Source of the DNA: Xylophilus ampelinus
GTDB lineage: Bacteria; Pseudomonadota; Gammaproteobacteria; Burkholderiales; Burkholderiaceae_C
Length of the DNA: 17,220 nt
NCBI RefSeq assembly: GCF_901875635.1
Contig: NZ_CABFMN010000154.1
Coordinates: 1-17,220 of the forward strand
Direction of reading: 5' to 3'
A model generated the notes under the pieces. It made no database searches. It saw only the letters and a list, made by a program, of their open reading frames with translations, and had not been told where the DNA came from. Positions 15,008 through 17,220 of the stretch are shown piece after piece (the first letter of the stretch is position 1; each line of letters starts with the position of its first letter). The position numbers were made by a program, and so were the translations under genes.

Positions 15008-15730
15008 CTAGCGCGAGCCCTCGGCCATGAATACCGCACGAAATGTGCGAAAGAGAATCTTGATGTCGAGCCAGAGCGACCAGTTGTCGACGTAGTAGGC
15101 GTCAAGTTCGACGCGCTTGGCGTAGGGCAGGCGATTGCGGCCGCTCACTTGCCATAGCCCGGTGATGCCCGGACGCATGGTGCAGTAGTGCGACCATTGC
15201 TTGCCATACAGGCTTCGCTGGCGTTCCATGCAGGGCCGTGGGCCGACGAGGCTCATGTCGCCCTTGAGCACGTTCCAGAACTGAGGCAGTTCATCCAGGC
15301 TCGCGCGGCGGATCAGGTGGCCCAGGGGGGTGATGCGGGGATCCTTCTCCAGCTTCTGGAAAGTGTCCCATTCGGTCCGCGCCATGTCGTTCTTACTCAG
15401 AAAGTCCTCCAGCACGGCATCGGAGTCGTGGACCATGGACCGGAATTTGTAGAACTTGAAGCGCTCGCCGTTCTGGCCCAGCCGGCTCTGCCAGTAGTGG
15501 ATCGGAGCGCCCATGCTGATGCGCACGCAGAGGGCGACCAACAGATACAACGGGCCCAGGAGCGCGAAGAACACGAGGGCTCCCGCGATGTCCATCAAAC
15601 GCTTGGCGGCGCGTTCCGCCCAGTGCATCTTCCGGGTCACCAGGAGATTCGGCGCGGCCGCAGCGCCACCGCCTCCGGGTGGCATGTGGCGTGCGACGGG
15701 CCCTTGCGCGGTCGAGTCAGAACGGAACAT
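15008..15730 (-). CDS. Undecaprenyl-phosphate sugar-1-phosphate transferase (WbaP/WcaJ/ExoY family)
   Basis: A 240-residue initiating transferase that would load the first hexose-1-phosphate on undecaprenyl phosphate. The chosen ATG at 15730 is the last of three consecutive start-like codons (ATG GTG ATG) and lies seven bases after AAGGA, the ideal spacing. The catalytic domain (PF02397) has one N-terminal membrane helix at about 44-70, with Pro60 where the family's re-entrant helix bends. KFRSM follows at 95-99, then the catalytic Asp147-Glu148 pair in SLDELPQFWNVLKGDMSLVG, PRP and PGITGLWQVSGRN (187-199). The segment at about 101-133 (ending KLEKDPRIT) resembles WbaP more than ExoY. The four-helix N-terminal domain of full-length WbaP/WcaJ is absent, so this is the short form. 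As first gene of the minus-strand operon it is placed to set flux into the pathway. Confidence 0.93.
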   Translation of the reverse strand: MFRSDSTAQGPVARHMPPGGGGAAAAPNLLVTRKMHWAERAAKRLMDIAGALVFFALLGPLYLLVALCVRISMGAPIHYWQSRLGQNGERFKFYKFRSMVHDSDAVLEDFLSKNDMARTEWDTFQKLEKDPRITPLGHLIRRASLDELPQFWNVLKGDMSLVGPRPCMERQRSLYGKQWSHYCTMRPGITGLWQVSGRNRLPYAKRVELDAYYVDNWSLWLDIKILFRTFRAVFMAEGSR

Positions 15731-15737
15731 CACCATT

Positions 15738-15742
15738 TCCTT
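15738..15742 (-). promoter_or_regulatory. Ribosome binding site deciding the transferase start
   Basis: AAGGA on the minus strand lies one base before the first ATG (15736) and seven bases before the third start-like codon, ATG at 15730. The seven-base spacing favours 15730. This also removes an otherwise possible 30-residue upstream extension that has no family resemblance. Confidence 0.7.
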
Positions 15743-15758
15743 CGAGAGGGGGCGCCTG

Positions 15759-15772
15759 ACTGCCAAGGCAGT
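15759..15772. promoter_or_regulatory. Small perfect dyad in the assembly-operon leader
   Basis: ACTGCC-AA-GGCAGT is a 6-base inverted repeat with a 2-base centre, lying 29-42 bases before the transferase start codon. It could be a compact operator or a weak leader hairpin (5-base stem, 4-base loop). Short palindromes of this size also occur by chance, so confidence is low. Confidence 0.25.
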
Positions 15773-15780
15773 GGAAGACA

Positions 15781-15809
15781 CCCATAAGTAACTCTTTTCT
15801 ACTAATGGG
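15781..15809. promoter_or_regulatory. 29-base imperfect dyad, candidate operator or leader hairpin
   Basis: Arms CCCATAAGTA (15781-15790) and TACTAATGGG (15800-15809) are inverted repeats matching at 9 of 10 positions, separated by nine bases (ACTCTTTTC). The site lies 51-79 bases upstream of the transferase start and just downstream of the proposed -10 element ACTAAT. It could therefore be a repressor site or a hairpin in the leader RNA. The symmetry is directly visible; the function is inferred. Confidence 0.45.
15785..15800 (+). repeat. TAAGTAACTCTTTTCT, first copy of a short repeated element
   Basis: This 16-base stretch, centred in the 29-base dyad, reappears about 210 bases away as TAAGTACTCTTTTTTT (15995-16010). 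The copies differ by one inserted A and by one C/T change near the end. Both lie in the same intergenic region in the same orientation. This may be a duplicated binding site or a chance similarity in AT-rich DNA. Confidence 0.3.
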
Positions 15810-15849
15810 TCGCCATTCAATCACAGGCGATCCGGCTTGTCGTGTCAGC

Positions 15850-15886
15850 ATTAGTCGTATGCCGTTTGCGACAAAATATGTAACCT
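15850..15886 (-). promoter_or_regulatory. Candidate promoter of the polysaccharide assembly operon
   Basis: On the minus strand AGGTTACA (15886-15879) is followed after 23 bases by ACTAAT (15855-15850), which matches the last four bases of the TATAAT consensus. A start near 15842 would give a leader of about 110 bases containing the 29-base dyad. The same AGGTTACA...ACTAAT order, with 21 bases between, is found before wza. The 23-base gap is too long for AGGTTACA itself to be a standard -35 box, so it may be an activator site instead. Confidence 0.35.
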
Positions 15887-15994
15887 GCCCTCTTAACCCC
15901 CGACCTCGCGCAGTTCCGATCTTCGGTTGTTGCGTTGCAGCAAGGTGATTCAAATTGTAGTCCTTTCGGCTAACAAGTATCTGAATTTTTAACT

Positions 15995-16010
15995 TAAGTA
16001 CTCTTTTTTT
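15995..16010 (+). repeat. TAAGTACTCTTTTTTT, second copy of the short repeated element
   Basis: See the copy at 15785-15800. This copy overlaps two small palindromes, ACTTAAGT (15992-15999) and AGTACT (15997-16002), and runs into the longest T-run of the region. On the minus strand it reads as an A-run followed by GAGTACTTAAGT, which could be an UP-element-like stretch or a regulator site for the assembly operon. Confidence 0.3.
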
Positions 16011-16097
16011 GTGTCCTAGTTCACCATGCTGAGCTCAAGCCCCGACCTGTAACAAGATCGTTCCGGATGGACACATCACGGAGCAGCGAAACAAATG

Positions 16098-16136
16098 GAA
16101 AACGCCCGCCCCGGGTGCACCGGAGCGGGCGTTTTC
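16098..16136 (-). terminator. Rho-independent terminator of the ribonuclease gene
   Basis: Perfect 12-base arms GAAAACGCCCGC (16098-16109) and GCGGGCGTTTTC (16125-16136) flank a GC-rich loop that contains another small CCGG pairing. It lies 41 bases after the stop codon at 16177. On the minus strand the 3' arm ends GCGTTTTC and is followed by CATTTGTTT, a usual U-rich tail. It should separate the ribonuclease gene from the assembly operon, which lies downstream on the same strand. Confidence 0.85.
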
Positions 16137-16176
16137 GATGTGACCCGGGCGGGTTGAGACGCCGCGCGGCGTGAGG

Positions 16177-17220
16177 TCAGTGCGCTGGCGTGCCCGTTGT
16201 CGCCGATCGGGTTTCGAAGGGCAGGGTCAGCGTGGCCAGATCCTTGCGGGTTTCCACCAAGACCAACGGGCCATCGTCCAGCACCACCACGGCCGGGCGT
16301 TCGCGCGGCACATGGACGGCACGCGGTTCGGCCTCGATGGCGGCACGCACTGCTGCCACACGAGCGGCATCCGAATTGACCCATTGCAGGCCGGCGTTCT
16401 CGGCGATCCGGGCCAGCTTTTCCGTAGGGAGGTCGAACGCTGCGACCTTGGGGAGCGCCAGCCGGCCTGAAGGCGTCGTCGCCTTGGCGGGCGCGGACAC
16501 TGCCGCGGCATCCGGCGTGCCGGTGGCCGCTGCCGGTGCGTCCGCCACCACTTCTGCCTCGTCGGTATTCGGAATGCCCGCGGGGCTGATGCCGATTTCG
16601 CGTTCGCCCTCGCGGCCTTCGCGCGAGCCACGTTCGCGGCGGTCCCTGCCGTATCGGTCACGGGAGCGCCCGCGTCGTTCGTCCCCTTCGCGCCGGGGGG
16701 CATCACCTTCGCCCTGCAAGGCTTCGGGCGTGGCACCGTTTCCTGCGGAGGCGTCGGCGACCTCGACAACTTCGCTGTTGCGCTCGGCCACTTCGGCCGG
16801 GCGGGGGCCGCGGCGCTCGCGGCGGCCCTCGCGCGGCGGCTGCTCTTCGCCGGCTCCGGCCACGTCGGAGGTGGCGGTGCGGGATTCGCGGGTCGTGCCT
16901 TCGTCGCGGCGCGCGTCACCGCGGTCGCGGCGCTCGCTCTGGCGGCCGCGCGGTGCGCGCTCGGCGCCGGCCTCACGCTGCTCGTCGGCTGGCGCCGCGG
17001 CAACTCCCTGGGCCAGCGAAACCTTGTCGCCGTTTTCCTGGCCGCGGGCCTCGATCGACTCGCGACGCTCGCCTCGGCTCGTGCCTCGGCGGTCGCTGTC
17101 GCGTGGCGGGGGTGCATCGCGCAGCTCGCGACTGCCTTCGGCGCGGCCACCTTCGCGGCGCATGTCGCTGCCACCGCCCTCACGGCGCTCACCGTTGCCG
17201 CGGCCTCCGCGGCGTTCGCC
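16177..17220 (-). CDS. rne: Ribonuclease E/G family protein, C-terminal part (5' end outside window)
   Basis: The frame is open from the window edge to the stop at 16177 and gives about 347 residues. None of the catalytic S1, RNase H-like and DNase I-like domains is here. What is seen is the C-terminal half: a long disordered region rich in Arg, Glu and Gly (for example RRERGSREGREGERE), an Ala/Pro/Thr-rich linker, and a conserved-looking end. That end includes FDLPTEKLARIAENAGLQWVNSD and the block VHVPRERPAVVVLDDGPLVLVETRKDL. This end is typical of RNase E proteins of Burkholderiales. RNase E is the main endonuclease of mRNA decay and rRNA/tRNA maturation, and the Arg-rich tail binds RNA and degradosome partners. 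The identification depends on the last 80 residues; the low-complexity part alone would not be enough. A strong terminator follows. Confidence 0.83.
   Translation of the reverse strand, partial: GERRGGRGNGERREGGGSDMRREGGRAEGSRELRDAPPPRDSDRRGTSRGERRESIEARGQENGDKVSLAQGVAAAPADEQREAGAERAPRGRQSERRDRGDARRDEGTTRESRTATSDVAGAGEEQPPREGRRERRGPRPAEVAERNSEVVEVADASAGNGATPEALQGEGDAPRREGDERRGRSRDRYGRDRRERGSREGREGEREIGISPAGIPNTDEAEVVADAPAAATGTPDAAAVSAPAKATTPSGRLALPKVAAFDLPTEKLARIAENAGLQWVNSDAARVAAVRAAIEAEPRAVHVPRERPAVVVLDDGPLVLVETRKDLATLTLPFETRSATTGTPAH

Larger units (their letters stand above)
15731..16176. other. 446-base intergenic region: assembly-operon promoter and leader plus RNase gene terminator
   Basis: This is the largest gene-free stretch in the window and is much richer in A and T than the rest, including a run of seven T at about 16004-16010. 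Reading along the minus strand it holds the terminator hairpin of the ribonuclease gene (16098-16136) and TGTTACA at 16048-16054. It then holds a T- and A-rich block at 15985-16015, AGGTTACA with ACTAAT (15886-15850), a 29-base dyad (15781-15809), a small dyad (15759-15772) and the ribosome site AAGGA (15738-15742). No convincing small gene is visible. A 78-codon open frame over 15717-15953 has no family resemblance and crosses the start of the transferase gene. Confidence 0.6.

Noticed and set aside
15717..15953. Possible 78-residue minus-strand gene in the large intergenic region
   Set aside because: It overlaps the start of the transferase gene and its ribosome site, has no good ribosome site of its own and no recognisable features.
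16004..16010. Run of seven T as a terminator for + strand transcription
   Set aside because: There is no stable GC-rich stem directly before it, and no + strand gene ends nearby.
15731..16176. JUMPstart/ops element for RfaH-type antitermination
   Set aside because: I looked for GGCGGTAG on both strands upstream of both operons and did not see it.
16227..17192. Second long minus-strand frame over the ribonuclease tail
   Set aside because: It is the Ala/Arg/Pro-rich shadow of the Arg/Glu/Gly-rich frame. Only the other frame contains the conserved C-terminal block and ends next to the terminator.

Overview
The window is high-GC DNA with dense, overlapping genes. It looks like a betaproteobacterium of the order Burkholderiales, most likely Comamonadaceae. 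This rests on the hemD-hemX-hemY order, the style of the RNase E tail and the codon use. No sequence search was possible, so the genus is left open. Nothing suggests a plasmid or phage, and I see no transposase, integrase, tRNA, rRNA or CRISPR array.

Layout from left to right. (1) Positions 1-2632, + strand: the end of a heme-biosynthesis operon, with the C-terminus of hemD (uroporphyrinogen-III synthase), hemX and hemY joined by 4-base and 1-base overlaps. (2) 2633-2808: a short, AT-richer control region. (3) 2767-6666, + strand: a wza-wzb-wzc export and phosphoregulation operon, made of an outer-membrane lipoprotein, a low-molecular-weight tyrosine phosphatase and a BY-kinase/co-polymerase. 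(4) 6669-6736: two hairpins at the junction of two converging operons. (5) 6750-15730, - strand: an eight-gene polysaccharide assembly operon. In transcription order it holds a WbaP-type initiating sugar transferase, a Wzx-like flippase, two GT4 glycosyltransferases, a Wzy-like polymerase, a third GT4 enzyme, a WcaF-like O-acetyltransferase and a WcaI-like glycosyltransferase. Five of its seven junctions are tight: four are 4-base overlaps of start and stop codons if the early start of one gene is used, and one is a 20-base gap. (6) 15731-16176: an AT-rich intergenic region with the operon's presumed promoter and leader plus the terminator of the next gene. (7) 16177-17220, - strand: the C-terminal part of an RNase E/G-type ribonuclease, cut by the window edge.

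Together the two converging operons form a nearly self-contained Wzx/Wzy-dependent exopolysaccharide or capsule locus. The WbaP-type enzyme would load the first sugar phosphate on undecaprenyl phosphate. Three GT4 enzymes would extend it and the acetyltransferase would decorate it. Wzx would flip the repeat unit, Wzy would polymerise it, Wzc/Wzb would control chain length by tyrosine phosphorylation and dephosphorylation, and Wza would export it. This implies a repeat unit of at least four sugars if each transferase adds one, probably O-acetylated. No sugar-nucleotide synthesis genes are present, so donors must come from elsewhere.

The least expected signals are regulatory. The 8-mer AGGTTACA followed 21-23 bases later by ACTAAT occurs upstream of both operons in the same orientation. 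A 29-base imperfect dyad lies in the leader of the assembly operon, part of it is repeated further upstream, and two hairpins sit in tandem between the convergent operons. The genes themselves belong to known families; I found no clearly new protein family.
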